Source: Anagrus nilaparvatae
Taxonomy: Eukaryota > Arthropoda > Insecta > Hymenoptera > Mymaridae
Reading direction: 5' to 3'
Length of the DNA: 64,000 nucleotides
Assembly: GCA_022575985.1 (NCBI GenBank)
Contig: JAKSXM010000007.1
Coordinates: forward strand, 18,416,501-18,480,500
The number at the start of each line of letters is the position of its first letter. Position 1 is the stretch's first letter. The notes under the pieces were generated by a model. That model made no database searches. It was not told the origin of the DNA and saw only the letters and a list, made by a program, of their open reading frames with translations. This document shows, piece by piece, positions 12,143 to 23,288 of this stretch. The position numbers and the translations under genes are program-made.

Positions 12143-13055
12143 CGACTTTATATCGAGAAAATTTCCAATTCTCGTTGAGCATGATTTAGAGGAAAATATA
12201 CATCATCTCGACATCATATTTGAAACTCAAGATTTTATTATAGTGTTGATAAATTGTGAAATTTTTTTTTACAGTCCAATATTTATGAACTCATGTTCTT
12301 TTATGTTATTATAGATGAGTTGCATCGCTTTACCCATTATTAATGGCAGCTGGTATATGTATTGAAAAAAAATATGATTCCTGCAACCAGAATTTTACTC
12401 CAGTCAATACACGGTTTCGTCTGATAATGCCAGGTTTTTTGGGTGGCTGATCATAAATTTCGGAGTCTTTTCTATGAAAAATGAATGAAACACCCTTAAA
12501 TTTGCAAAAACTACCCCTCGAAAAGGGTATTTTAGATGTATTTTCAACAACCTGTCATGAAAGTCAGAAGTAAAAAACTTTTAATCATATTTGATACGCT
12601 ATTTCCGTGAAATCTGGAAAGAAGATCTTCGAAACGAGGGCAATTTATTGAAAAAATAAAGCAAATAATTGTTAGCTCAGAAATCAAATATTTTTATCTA
12701 ATATAATTTATAAAGTTAGTTCTGCTCTTTTTAGAGACTGGTCTATAAAATAAATAAAAGAGTTTCCCTATAAATCATAGAAATTAACTTTCATTTGATA
12801 TTCTTACTATTCTATATTGTTTTATTTGTTGGGCCCCAAAGAGGACGAAAGTATCTGCATTCAGAAATAATTAATATTGCTAATTTTGGAGAAAAAAAAT
12901 TTTTTATTAATTAGAAACATTTCAATTATTAAAGGTCGTCAATTAAATTTTTGGAAGATATCGTGGAAGACACAGTTTACAAAATAGCCGAATATTTTCT
13001 AAATGAAAAATTATGCGATGACTTAGGTAACCAAATCAATGAATGTTATTTTTAG
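12143..13055 (+). pseudogene. TULIP-like (Grp7 allergen/JHBP-type) gene X, C-terminal exons
   Basis: Exon-like blocks lie in one orientation. The first begins at 12143 after a pyrimidine-rich acceptor (TTTCTCTTTCTAAG) and reads DFISRKFPILVEHDLEEN and onward to about 12239. A possible block at 12275-12343 follows a TTTTTTTTTACAG acceptor and reads SNIYELMFFYV. The terminal exon at 12935-13055 reads FLEDIVEDTVYKIAEYF, then LCDDLGNQINECYF and TAG. The terminal block resembles the C-terminal helix of insect TULIP-superfamily lipid-binding proteins, which carry hydrophobic ligands extracellularly. The first block has the same incoming phase (one base completing a codon, then GAC) as the third exon of neighbouring gene Y, which supports a tandem pair. 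N-terminal exons were not found, so the gene may be a relic. Confidence 0.4.
12400..12570. repeat. Solo end of a GGGTCGCTGA-type foldback element
   Basis: The stretch ACTCCAGTCAATACACGG, then GGTTTTTTGGGTGGCTGA, then an aCCCTTaaatttGCAAAAACTACC-like run repeats the terminal order of the complete foldback elements at 46662-47577 and 58484-60070. Only one arm end is present, so this is a truncated copy. It lies in the intron or relic space of gene X. Confidence 0.55.
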
Positions 13056-13091
13056 GCATTAAAAATAAATATCCGTGATAACACGAAGTCT

Positions 13092-13235
13092 TTGTTTAGC
13101 ACTTTTCCGCGGGCCTCTGGCCTTCCTGTGCTTTTTGACAGCCTTGCCACGGGCTTTGCCGCGCGCAGTCTTGCTTTACGAGACTTATTCTTAACTTTTG
13201 AATTTTGCTCCTTTACCACGTCGAGTACTTATATT
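13092..13235 (-). pseudogene. Lys/Arg/Ala-rich relic, possibly histone-derived
   Basis: On the minus strand one frame reads SKTARGKARGKAVKKHRKARG and further basic residues before a TAA. Just upstream, another stretch reads STRRGKGAKFK, similar to the basic N-terminal tail of H2A, followed by stops. The GC-rich composition contrasts with the surroundings. No globular histone-fold region is present, so any histone origin is tentative. Confidence 0.25.
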
Positions 13236-13252
13236 TTTCGTTTAAGGAACGT

Positions 13253-13268
13253 GGCCCTGAAAAGGGCC
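13253..13268 (-). terminator. Histone-type 3' stem-loop (minus orientation)
   Basis: The minus strand reads GGCCCTTTTCAGGGCC, a 6-bp stem with a 4-base pyrimidine-rich loop. This matches the consensus of replication-dependent histone mRNA 3' ends, which are bound by SLBP. It faces outward relative to the stem-loop at 13818-13833. Confidence 0.6.
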
Positions 13269-13344
13269 GATTGGTAAAATCCTCCCTTGCCACGTCTTAT
13301 AATTTTTACATAGTAAACTTTGTAACGTATTTGTCGCGCGCGCT

Positions 13345-13387
13345 CCAATCAGTGAACGAGCTCGAAGTCAGCAAAGGCCTATAAATA
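13345..13387 (+). promoter_or_regulatory. CCAAT and TATA elements of a histone-like promoter
   Basis: CCAAT (13345-13349) and TATAAATA (13380-13387) lie on the plus strand inside the GC-rich island, between the two outward-facing stem-loops. The spacing (about 30 bp) suits a small pol II promoter driving transcription toward the stem-loop at 13818. No intact histone coding frame follows. Confidence 0.45.
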
Positions 13388-13817
13388 TAACCGCGAATCT
13401 AGCCAAAGCAGCATTTGCTGTCCTGACTTCAGCCTTCACGCACGCGGCTACCTTGACACCTTCGCTATGCTGTGGATGAGATTGTTTGCTGGTTTGATTG
13501 TTGCTGATGTGCTTGGTGCGCTTGGAGGAGTCCATGGCTTTCGGACGTTGAATCCTCATTGAAGCAGCTCGTAAGCTGTGATTGTTTGAATCGCTTGGTG
13601 CAATTTTCCGAGCTCGTAGGCTTGAAGAGGTGGACATTGATATTCCTGGCCAGGAGAAGTCACCTGAGCACAAGGTGCTCACATGATTGTAAGTTAGATT
13701 TCCTTTTGTATGTTTGTGTATGTTTGTGACCTTCGTGATTGACTTATTGTGTGCTTGTGATTTATTGATTTTTGGAACGTGTGGCTGGGGCCACGCATCA
13801 AATGCTAAAAAACCACC

Positions 13818-13833
13818 GGCCCTTTTTAGGGCC
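13818..13833 (+). terminator. Histone-type 3' stem-loop (plus orientation)
   Basis: GGCCCTTTTTAGGGCC preceded by AACCACC and followed by ACC matches the histone mRNA 3' stem-loop context. About 430 bp separate it from the TATA box, enough for an H2A-, H2B- or H4-sized gene, yet the interval has no intact histone frame. Confidence 0.6.
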
Positions 13834-13867
13834 ACCTAATACGTAAAAAATAAGAACAATAATTCAG

Positions 13868-14409
13868 AAAGCTTCTACTGAAATTAACAATGAAGATATA
13901 TTAAGAGGTGAACAAAAACCTAAATATTTTGGCGATTATTCTATCACATCCAAAAAGATGTTTTATACCGTTCCAACCATTGAAATTTCGCAAGAATATT
14001 TTAGCGAACCTGAAAACCAAGTAAGTTTATTAAACGTCCTAAAATAAAATAATTGACCAATTAAATATTTATAATACCTTAGATGAAAATTCTTAAAACC
14101 GTGGATATACTAATCGAAGATATTGTCAAGGAAATGGTAAAAAATAATATAGAATCATTAAAACTTCCAGATATAAAATCTAAAATATTTAGTAGTCATC
14201 AAGGAGTTTTTCAGTTAGTATTTAAAAAGAATTCTAAATACAATAGAAAAATAACATAAATTTAACAAAATTTCTAAAATGTTTCAGCGACCTTACTACT
14301 CTCAAAAGAGATTTAAATTACTTTCCACGAGTCGACCAAGAGAATAATCTAAGGAAGATAACTTTTTATAAAAATTCCTGACGCCCACTTATTCTATGAC
14401 AAATTTAAG
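13868..14409 (+). pseudogene. TULIP-like (Grp7 allergen/JHBP-type) gene Y, N-terminal exons
   Basis: Three exons join in phase. Exon 13868-14020 (51 codons, donor GTAAGT) reads TEINNEDILRGEQKPKYF and onward. Exon 14083-14213 (131 nt, donor GTTAGT) reads KTVDILIEDIVKEMVKNN, then SLKLPDIKSKIFSSHQGVF. Exon 14288-14409 completes a His codon and reads DLTTLKRD. The pattern of a Leu-Pro-Asp-Ile motif followed by a GVF strand and an L(S/T)TLKR turn is characteristic of insect Grp7/TULIP proteins, extracellular carriers of lipids or hormones. In the third exon the frame hits TGA, while IPDAHLFYDKFK continues in another frame next to homopolymers, so there is a frameshift (decay or assembly error). 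The signal-peptide exon and 3' exons were not found. Confidence 0.5.
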
Positions 14410-16685
14410 GTACACTAGATACTATGATCCAGGAACCCCGTGACATCGTTTTTAAACCGTACAGCATTCTATAAACTTTTTTAAGAGAACTTAAAAAGGC
14501 CCTAACTGCCCAATTTTTAAATATGTTTAAATTTACAAAAAATTCTAATTTTTCATAAAAATTAGTCTTATAGGCCTCAAAAATTTTTTTAAAGCTTCAA
14601 GTTTCAAAAAACTTATTACTGCTATTAAAACGTATTTTATGGTGGAAATGCTTATATGCTTTATTGAGTGTTATGGCAAAGGTATAGCATTGATAAAAAA
14701 AACTGATTTTACGACATTTAAAAGATGGCCCTCAGATAAGAAATGTGACCAACCAAAAGGCAGTGGATTTCATCGTGAAGTTTCGGATTTAGCGATTTTC
14801 AGGTATAAAAAATACTTGAAAATATAAGTTTCAAAATAATACTATAAAATGCTAAATCCAAAACTGCTCTATGAAAACCCTTGCTATTTGGCACAATTAT
14901 TATGTATCAAATGAAGACGATTTTAATATCGGCTATAATTTTTTTATTTTGGATCTGTAGTTTCACAGGTATCAGGTTTCAAAGCTAACGTTTTTTAAAA
15001 ACCACATAGTACTCATAAAACTTTTTAAAGAATCAATGGATTAACACGTAAATGTTCTTTTTTTATTTGTTTTGATAATTAACAACTTTTAAGATAATAA
15101 AATTTGAAAAATTCTCTGGTTTTCTATTTTTAATTTTATTTTTTTGATTCTTTATTTTTAACTTAGTATCCTCCGTTTACTAAAATGGGTACTTTGCCTT
15201 ACTTGAAATTCAAAGGCCAAAGAGAAAACAAAATTACATGTTTCCGTTAATTTCAAATAACTAATTCCTTTTATATTGTCTCTGATTTATTTAAAAAAAA
15301 ATATAATAAAATAGCACCATCTTTAGTGTTTAAATATAATAGATTATAAAAATTTTTTAATAAAAAAAAAATATATTACACGCCTTATAAAATTTATTAA
15401 TCATTAAAATTAAGTCCAATTTTATGTACATTTTTTTTTAAGTTGAAATATTTTCTGTTAAAATTTTTTAATAAATAAAATTTGAAAAAAAAATTGTTTA
15501 ATATTTTTCATTTTTTTTAATAAAGAGTAGACAAAAAAAATATGTTATAGACTAAAATAGAAAAAAGCTGGATTTAAAAAAATATATAATATAATATAAA
15601 AGACATTTTATCTTTTTTAATAAATTTTTTTTGTAAGATTTATAATTTCATATTTAAGTCATGTAAAGAATTATCTTAACTATAAAAATGTAATAGTGTG
15701 AAATATATAATGAAAATTTTTTTTCTTAAATAAATGGTATGTGTCTGCAAAAACTTTTAAGCAGAAAATTTTGTTAATATATGAGTTAATATACTATCGT
15801 AACGGGCTTAGGTATTCGTTTTCATGGTTAAATCTGCGAAATGGTCGAAAAATATTTTTTGTCGAAATCATCCTCGTGTTTATCATCTAGAAATCAGATT
15901 TATAAGGGTAGATTTCTGGACGTAAAAATTAATTTTTGTAATATAAAATTGATCCCAGACAGTTCAAATAGACTATCGAGTTAAGAACTTCCTGGCCATA
16001 TAGCTAGAATGGAATCATTTTCTAAAATTTGATCTATGTAAGGTAAGAATATACTCCGTAAGCGTAAATTGGAACCTTAAGATAAAATATAGCCTCCAGG
16101 ATATAATTTCTAAACTGTGCGGAATTTTAACACATCCAAAATTTATTCTGGGTACGATTTTTCCTACAGGAGTAATGGATAAGTTAATTAATATCCCTTA
16201 TCCATTTTTATAACCCGAGCCACTCATAAAAAAATTTTAGTTTAAATTTTAGTTGATTTTAGTTTTGCTCAAATTTGTGCAATAATTTCTGTGATGAAAT
16301 CCAATTACCAGTAATCAACGAAAGGTAATATACTCAAGATAAAGTGTATTATTTCATATTAACATGGAACATGTTCACAAGGAAGTACCCCACGAGGCCT
16401 GATATTTGACGGAGGGGAGGGGGCTAAGTGGTCACAAATGAGGAGAGTAGTTAAATGGGGCTCTTTTAAATTCGATTTAGGAACTTAAGGGAATATGAGC
16501 TTAGAGAACATCATAAGAGGAACAGGAGCCTGAAGAAACTGATCTCGAAAATACTCCGGAGTTCCGAAAATTGGCACTTGGTAGCAGAGTACATGAAGGC
16601 CCTTCTGTTTTTAAAAAAGAAGGAGAGATTTCTATTAAAAAAATGTTATACTAGTTATGTTATACTAGCCTTGTCCATAAATAAG
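14410..16685. other. AT-rich intergenic DNA
   Basis: No exon, RNA gene or full repeat was recognised. Long A/T homopolymers dominate 15040-15780. A 20-bp phrase around 14775-14795 (GAAGTTTCGGATTTAGC) recurs near 33548-33567, so part of this belongs to a dispersed repeat. Confidence 0.4.
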
Positions 16686-16758
16686 GAATGACCCAAATAG
16701 CAGTCAACCATTCTCGGCTTCACCTCGGAAGGTAATTTACGTGCGATTTGGGCCATTC
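16686..16758. repeat. Short inverted-repeat element, also present near 54.2 kb
   Basis: GAATGACCCAAAT and its near-perfect inverse complement ATTTGGGCCATTC bound a 73-bp unit. The internal phrase GGTAATTTACGTGCGAT recurs at about 54214-54230, within a similar gggtcat-bounded unit. It is probably a tiny MITE family. Confidence 0.5.
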
Positions 16759-19700
16759 TTTACTTTCCTGGACTCGAGCCGTAAATATACTATTTAGACA
16801 TTATTTTCTTTGTAGTATGGAGGATTGCTTATAATAATAAAATATTCGATAAATTATAAAAGAAGGAGCCTTATAAAATTTGGCACATAAAAAATTTAAA
16901 TAAAAATAATTTGTTGAATAGTTTGTTATTTTAACAAATAAAAAATTAATTAAAATTTTAATAATACAAATTCATATTACATAAAAATTGAATAAATTTC
17001 ATTAAATAAATAAAATAAGAACAAGAAGGAATTTAATATATATAAAGAATATAACTAAAGGAATTAAATTGTACATTTTATACATCATTAAAGTTTTTGT
17101 TTTCTTATAAAATATTCATAAACTAAAGTAAAAAAGGTACTTTCTTATTCAGTACTAGCATCATTTCAAGTAGCTAATTGAAACTTCAAAACTGGTGTTC
17201 TTTAAATTATCTATCTTTCTATTTTCTTCTTTTTTTTTTAACTTTTCTCTTTCTTTCTATCTCATTCTTTGATACAATTTTAATTTAACAAAGATATCAG
17301 ACTGTTAACTGACAATTATACTGAAAAGACTTTACGTTTAGCATATTTTCTTTTCTCGCAATAAAAAATGAGACAAGAAATTTAATATAATATTGTAAAT
17401 TTCTACTTTTTATGAATACATGATTAAGCATTAAAATAGAAAATATTATTAACAAAAAAAATATATAAGATATTCCTCATTTATTTTTTCATTTAATTTT
17501 TTATTCTTTACGAGTAATAATTTTTGCAATTCATTTTAAAGTACGTAAAATAGTATTTTTTAATACTTTTCCATCTTGTATCAAATTACAGATTCTTTAA
17601 AATCGTATTTTAAAAAGTATTTTTTATAATTATGACGTTTAACTGTATGTAAATTGAAACTTCACTCACACTTTTTATCAACAATGTCTTATCGCAATCT
17701 ATAAAGAAAAGATGGAATTTACATTCAGAATAAAATTGGTAAAACTATACCTTAGACGTCATTATTATAAATAGTAATATTTAATTAGCAAAAATATAAG
17801 GATTGCGATATGGAAAATAACTTTAAAAAATTAGTAATTAATTTTAAAGAAAATCTCTTGTATAATATTTATTAACACTTATAAAATTTCACTTAATAGT
17901 TGTGCAAATATTTTAATTTAACCTTACAATTTTAAAATAAATGTAAAAGAAATCGGATGCATTTTTAACTTTGAAATTTTAATTCACTCATGAGAAAAAA
18001 GCATCAAATTGCACTGTAGAAGCGAGCTCGAAATCTGCAATCTTTTCTTTCTCAAAGAAATCTTTTTGACGATTCTGATTACAACAAATTTATAAACAAT
18101 TTTTATTCTTTTTTTACGCTACAAAAGGCCCTCGCAAGTGCCGATCAGTAATTTTGTAGATAATTTAATGCGTGACTCCTGAAACATAATTACAAGCTTA
18201 CTTCGATAGAAAGGGATGTCAAAATATATATTTTGTCGCGAAAATCATATACATGCACAGCAAAAGGATGTCAAAATGATAGGAAGGGGCTTCCCTTATA
18301 CGTTTTTCTTAAGAATATCTTAGAGCTTTCCGTTAATAATTTACTTGTTAACTAGCTTTCATCTTTACTGTTTTACCTAGTTAAGCGAGCTTTTTTTCTC
18401 TGTACGTACTAGTTAGTCTTCTTGACATAGTAAACACTTGATTCTGCGTTTATTAGATCTTCACTGCCTTTCGTATCAATTAGTATATCCGAATAAGTAT
18501 TACCTCCTTAAGAATATAATTAGAGATGTAATTATTTAATTTGCAGTTTCTAAGTGTACCTATCTTCTGAAAGCAGCAACTTTTTTTCATACCTTAAGTC
18601 TTGCTCTAGTATTATCTATTATTATGCTTAACTTTCTTCTTGGCAGGTACTCAGGCAGCCTGAACTATTTTCTGATTCTCTCCTTCGTTTTGTCTTCATT
18701 GTTCCTTGTCGAAAGATTCTTTGAGTTTGAATAGAAAGCGCCATAACCATCAGTAACCAAAATCAATAGGAGCTTTCATGGGTCAAAATTTCAATATTAT
18801 TTTTGCATAATATGAAATTATATGAAAAAATATTAGACACGTATTTTTTTGTTTTTCAAAATAATAAAAAAAATTTTTAAATAGATGACGTCAAATATTT
18901 ACATTGTAAAAACAGTAAGCTACTGTGGTAGCTTTGCTCCTTTAAAACTAAGTAAATTAGCAAATTAAAAAAAACGTATTTAGTATTTTTTTATCTACGT
19001 TTAGATTAAGCAAAAAGTTTTTAAAATTCTGACCCATGCAAGCCTTCTAATGTAGCACAATTGTTTTACCAGGTACATTGCATTACGTAGACTAAAGTTG
19101 TAAGACTGCTCAATAAAAGTAGCGTCAATGAAGGAAAAAATCTGCACTTAATAAATAAAAGTTATATCATAACGGTTTTAATTTAGTATTTTCTTAAGAT
19201 TGTATTTATGGCTAAAAAATTCAGAGAATTTTAACTCTGTGAAACAGAGTGTACTGAATGTTTAAAAAAAAAAATGAGTTTATAAAAATTTTTGTTTAAT
19301 TATTAATCCCTTTTTAATTAATTTATAATATAATAAGTCCTTAAAATAAAACTTCGTAAAATCATAAAATTTACTTTTATTTACAAAAAATATCAGATTT
19401 ATCAAGAAAAAAAAGTAAAGAAGAAAAAAATTAACATGGCTTTGAATTTTTTTAACAGCTAAAATATCTTCTTTTTTTATATATTTTATGTAATCTTATA
19501 ATGCAAACTCATTCAATTTTAGTATAATGAGATTGTATATTTATAAAAGTTAAAAAAAAAAGATATTTTTATGAAAAAAAGTAAGAAAAAAAAAATACTT
19601 AATCTATTTTCAAGCTTTTTTTTTATATTTATGAGAAATTTTTTTTTTTAATATATTAAAATATCTTATATAAAATTAATTATACTATTTATCCATTTAT

Positions 19701-20780
19701 GCTAACATAAAATTATATTAAAAGAATTTCTAATAAGAAAAAAAAAACGGTAAAAGGTAAAAAGCTTAATGAATAAAAAAAAAAAACGATAATAAGTAAG
19801 ACTTAATAGAGTCGCGGATTAACGTTTATTCGAAAAATAAATAGAAAATTCAAGTAGAAGTGAATTGCTATTCAAAGTCAGTTAGCTTATATATTTCTTC
19901 GTTAAATCGATATTATAGTAGGTATTGGTATTGGCAGCGTTAACAATCTTTGCTAATTCTACAAGCTACTTAATGATCTTATTTACTGTTATTTTATATA
20001 AAGATAGGTAAATTTACTGAATTATTTTTACTATATTTTTTTGAAAAATAAGTATTTTCTATATAAGCAAGTCTTGTTAAATATTCTTCAAATAAATATT
20101 ACCTTTATCAAATTCGAAGTCTCTAAAGCCAATACAAATTATTTTAAGTGCCCATAAGTACCCTTTTATATAAATATGGGCAAATAAATATATCTTTGAA
20201 AAAATAAACAAATTTTTAAAAAAACTGAAGTTAGGACTCTGATTTTATGAATTCTCATTCATAAATTGCAAATAAATAATTGAAAAGAGGTTAATAACAA
20301 ATTTTTGTAAATTTGGAACGTATACGAAATTTTTGAGATCCTTAAAAATATATCTTCATCAAAAATTGCAATTTTGGCAGCCGTTTAATAATTGTTAATT
20401 TTTATCTGAAAATTGGTATTCAATTTATAAGTAATAAAAGTAAGAAAATTGCTTACAAAAAAATTCAGTTTATGGAGTTTGAAATTTGATACTTACCACA
20501 AACAAAATGACACCAGCCAAAAGTGTTCTAGTGAGAATTACCTAAAAATCGAGATATGGAGGAACAACGAGTTTCTGAAAACTGGTACTTCTGTATAATA
20601 AAATTAGGTATTATACTAAATACAGTACTACTAAAAACATATTTTTTTGGTCAAAGAAAACTTTTAAATTCTAGACAAGTAGGAAATACGATTTTTTTCT
20701 AAATAATAGTTTATTCATTTTATTGAAAATTTTAAAATTGTTAATATAAATATCAGAAACAAATTAAAAAAAAAAAAAAA
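16759..20780. other. Long AT-rich region without recognisable genes
   Basis: Reading both strands I saw no protein-like exon with splice signals, no tRNA and no terminal repeat. Homopolymer and simple AT tracts dominate, especially 19260-19800. Confidence 0.4.
20767..20780 (-). terminator. Poly-T pol III terminator of the 5S gene
   Basis: An uninterrupted T-run of more than 10 bases on the minus strand follows the 5S 3' end without a spacer, as expected for RNA polymerase III termination. Confidence 0.7.
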
Positions 20781-20897
20781 CCAACGTTACGCGGTGTTCC
20801 CAAGCGGTCACCCATCCAAGTACTAACCGCGCTCAACTTTGCTTAACTTCTGGGATCGGACGAGACCAGGTACATTCAAAGTGATATGAACGTTGGA
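20781..20897 (-). rRNA. 5S ribosomal RNA gene
   Basis: The minus strand gives a ~117-nt sequence that is colinear with insect 5S rRNA. It has the loop A/helix II region CTCGTCCGATC, box A-like AAGTTAAGCAAAG, the intermediate GCGCGGTTAGTACTTGGATG, and box C GGATGGGTGACCGCTTGGGA followed by ACACCGCG. Helix I pairs (CCAACGTT with AACGTTGG), and both strands differ together from the usual insect sequence, which suggests compensatory change. The 3' end runs straight into a poly-T pol III terminator (the A-run at about 20767-20780 on the plus strand). It is a single copy here and slightly diverged, so it may be a variant or orphan gene outside the main array. Confidence 0.88.
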
Positions 20898-21367
20898 CGA
20901 TAAAGTTCGTTTTCTCGATAAACTGCATTTATTCATACTTAAGCTAAATTTTCATTTTTTCCCATTTTTTATTTTATACTGTTACTAGCTACCTCCAGCT
21001 CACTTCGGCACTCATCAAGGTGCTTGCACCCACTTGGATCCCTGTAACTTCATTTTCCTAAAGAAAGTAAAAGTAAAAAGTAAAAAGTTCTTTATTTGTA
21101 AATGTAACAAAATTGTATATACACAGTTTATAGCAGTCTCTTACATATATATATGGAGTAAATATAAAGTAAATATATCAATTAATAACAAATGTATAAT
21201 AAATTATTTATAAATAAATCTTTAGGTCTTTTATAGAATTAGTAACAATATAAAATGAATTTAAAAATTTGTAAATAAATCCTTAAGATAAGACAATAGT
21301 AGTACGAGAATTGCATGTAATATATAGTTAAGGTGAAGTGCGTTAGGATATTGTATGTAATAATTTG

Positions 21368-23285
21368 TTATGGGTCTAAGATGAACAGATGTTTACGAAG
21401 GGCAGCCTTGAAAGAGTTTAAGCTGGGCAAGTGTCTGATGTTAGAAGGGCCGCCATTCAATGGTCATAGCTGTCGTTGTCCATCCGGATCATTTCTCAGA
21501 ACCTTGAAATCTAGATTTTTCGAAAACAGACCCATAAATGAATTTCGCAGAAAAATTCATTTCCGAATTCGTAAAATCAGAATGCATCCATACAAAGAAC
21601 AGGATAAATTCCGAAATTCTTTTTATGAAACCTTATATTTCATGGTAAATTTTTGCTTTTTACAAATAATAACTTCTGATATTTTATCAAATGTGCACTG
21701 ATTTTTAGGAATTTTGATTGAACTGCCTTACAACCCTTCTAGTTTTTATTATTCTGCATTAGAAAGTTTGTATACTTAATTTTCGGGATTCGGAAAACTG
21801 CCCCGGATGGACAACGACAATTATGACCAGTGAATGGCGCCCGTTAGAAGGTATAGAGTTCCAAAAGAGTGCCCCCTGCAACTGAAAGGATGTAGACCCA
21901 CAATCCTTGATTGCAGGTAGAGGCAGCTCTTTATTACGCGCAGCACTCCTGGCATTATCTTTAGACAGATGTTTAATAAAGAGATTTGTTAAGTAAGGAG
22001 GCTGTTGTAAACGTAAAATTTTATAGATAATTATGCCAGTAAAATATAGCCTGCGCGATTCAATGCAAAGCCAGTTAAGTTTTTTTCTGTACGGAGTAAT
22101 GTGTGGGGTAATGAGTGGCTGTACAAGTTTTATGCGTAAGTCTTTAGTGGTGCAATGTCTTATGAACCGGAGGGAGTATAGAATCCTATTTACTTTGTTT
22201 TCAATCGATTTTATATGAAAAGTCCAAGATAGTTTGCTGCCTAAAATTACACCTAGGCTTTTGGCTTTGTCAGAGAATGGAATTTTCGTGTCTTCATCTA
22301 GATCAATTTTAAAATTCAACGCATTAAGGCGTTCAACAAAAGTTGGTGTACTAAAATAAATAGCTATAGTCTTTTTGTGATTTAGGCGCAGTGAAACGCT
22401 ATTAGCCCAGATTGATACCTTATCAGCAATTAGTTTCAGAGTTGCGATTGCTGCATTTACATCTTCAGGAAGAGCTTGTATATATACCTGGAGGTCATCA
22501 GCATAGAGCAAGTGAAAGACTCCCATAGGGAGATGCATTTTTAGATCATTGATGTAGAGGCAGAATAGCAATGGGCCAAGCACTGACCCTTGAGGGACGC
22601 CAAGATTTGTGCCAAGCACGCCTGAGCGAGATGTTTTGGAAACAACCTGAAGTTGCCTATCTTGAAGATAGGATTCGATCCACAGTAAGGCCGTCCGAGA
22701 AAATCCCATATCCCTTAACTTTATGAGAAGTTTAGAGGGCGAGATAGAGTCAAACGCCTTACTGAAATCAAACTGAAGCAAAAGCGTTACCAGCTTGTTC
22801 TCCATACCGCGTCGAATATCATCTGTGAGTTTTATAAGTGCAGTTTCAGTGCTACTAAATTGTCTAAAACCCGTTTGAAGGGAATCAAGGAATCTGCTGT
22901 TTTTTAAGAATGACGTGATCTGATCAGGAGCTAGCTTCTCAATGACTTTAGATAGAAAACAAAGGATCGCAATAGGTCTAAAGTCAGAGGTAGATAAAGG
23001 AGTAGATGTTTTTTTGATCGCAACCAAAAGAGATTTTTTCCGCAATTCAGGGAAAACTCCACTTCTCAGAGAAGTATTGAATAACGTAACTAATAAGGGG
23101 CCTAAAGTCGGCAGTGATTTAGCAATAATTCTCTGAGGAATGTCATCATCCCGAGTAGCTTGTGTGCTGAAAACAGCCAAGGTCACATCATTAAGAGATA
23201 CATCAGTGAACCTGAACCCTTCATCTAAAGCTTCTGATATTAACTCTTCTATTTCTGCAAAGAAATGTTGTTTTAGTTTACTCAA
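21368..23285 (-). pseudogene. Reverse transcriptase of the truncated element, split by a MITE
   Basis: The main block (23285 down to 21851) carries RT motifs in order: FRPIAILCFLSKVIEKL, a FSSTETALIKLTDDI block, FDFSKAFDSI, GVPQGSVLGPLLFCLYINDL and the catalytic YADDLQVY, then a thumb region with an NHKKT motif. The frame is open, but its last ~30 codons after FWNSIPSN are read from the inserted MITE. Across the MITE, at 21447 down to 21368, the frame resumes with IRHLPSLNSFKAALRKHL and ends at TAA (21370-21368). Removing one target duplication makes the two parts continuous in frame. The RT core looks otherwise undamaged, but there is no endonuclease, so it is a dead copy. Confidence 0.8.
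21448..21842. mobile_element. MITE, 395 bp, with ~40-bp TIRs and 8-bp target duplication
   Basis: The ends are inverse complements: left GGCCGCCATTCAATGGTCAT, right (reversed) GGGCGCCATTCACTGGTCAT. The similarity extends through TGTCGTTGTCCATCCGG. GTTAGAAG flanks both sides (21440-21447 and 21843-21850). Eight-base duplications are made by hAT, P and Merlin transposases; the GG-starting TIR leans toward Merlin-like, but I cannot decide. The element has no coding capacity. It is younger than the retrotransposon it interrupts. Confidence 0.85.
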
Positions 23286-23288
23286 TAT

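Larger units (their letters stand above)
21060..23288 (-). mobile_element. 5'-truncated CR1/Jockey-type non-LTR retrotransposon
   Basis: This is a minus-strand retrotransposon that lacks ORF1 and the endonuclease. It starts abruptly near 23288 inside the RT N-terminal extension, which is usual for incomplete target-primed reverse transcription. The 3' UTR (about 21367 down to 21060) contains AATAAAG and ends in a tandem TTTTTAC-like tail, comparable to the short-tandem tail of the 1-5162 element. The C-terminal part of its ORF is displaced by a MITE at 21448-21842. Confidence 0.75.

Noticed and set aside
13368..13835. 155-codon minus-strand open frame across the GC-rich island
   Set aside because: It has no recognisable domain, runs through the stem-loop and promoter-like motifs, and is best explained by stop-poor GC-rich DNA.
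21333..21701. 122-codon plus-strand open frame near the truncated retrotransposon
   Set aside because: It spans the MITE boundary and the antisense of the RT C-terminus.
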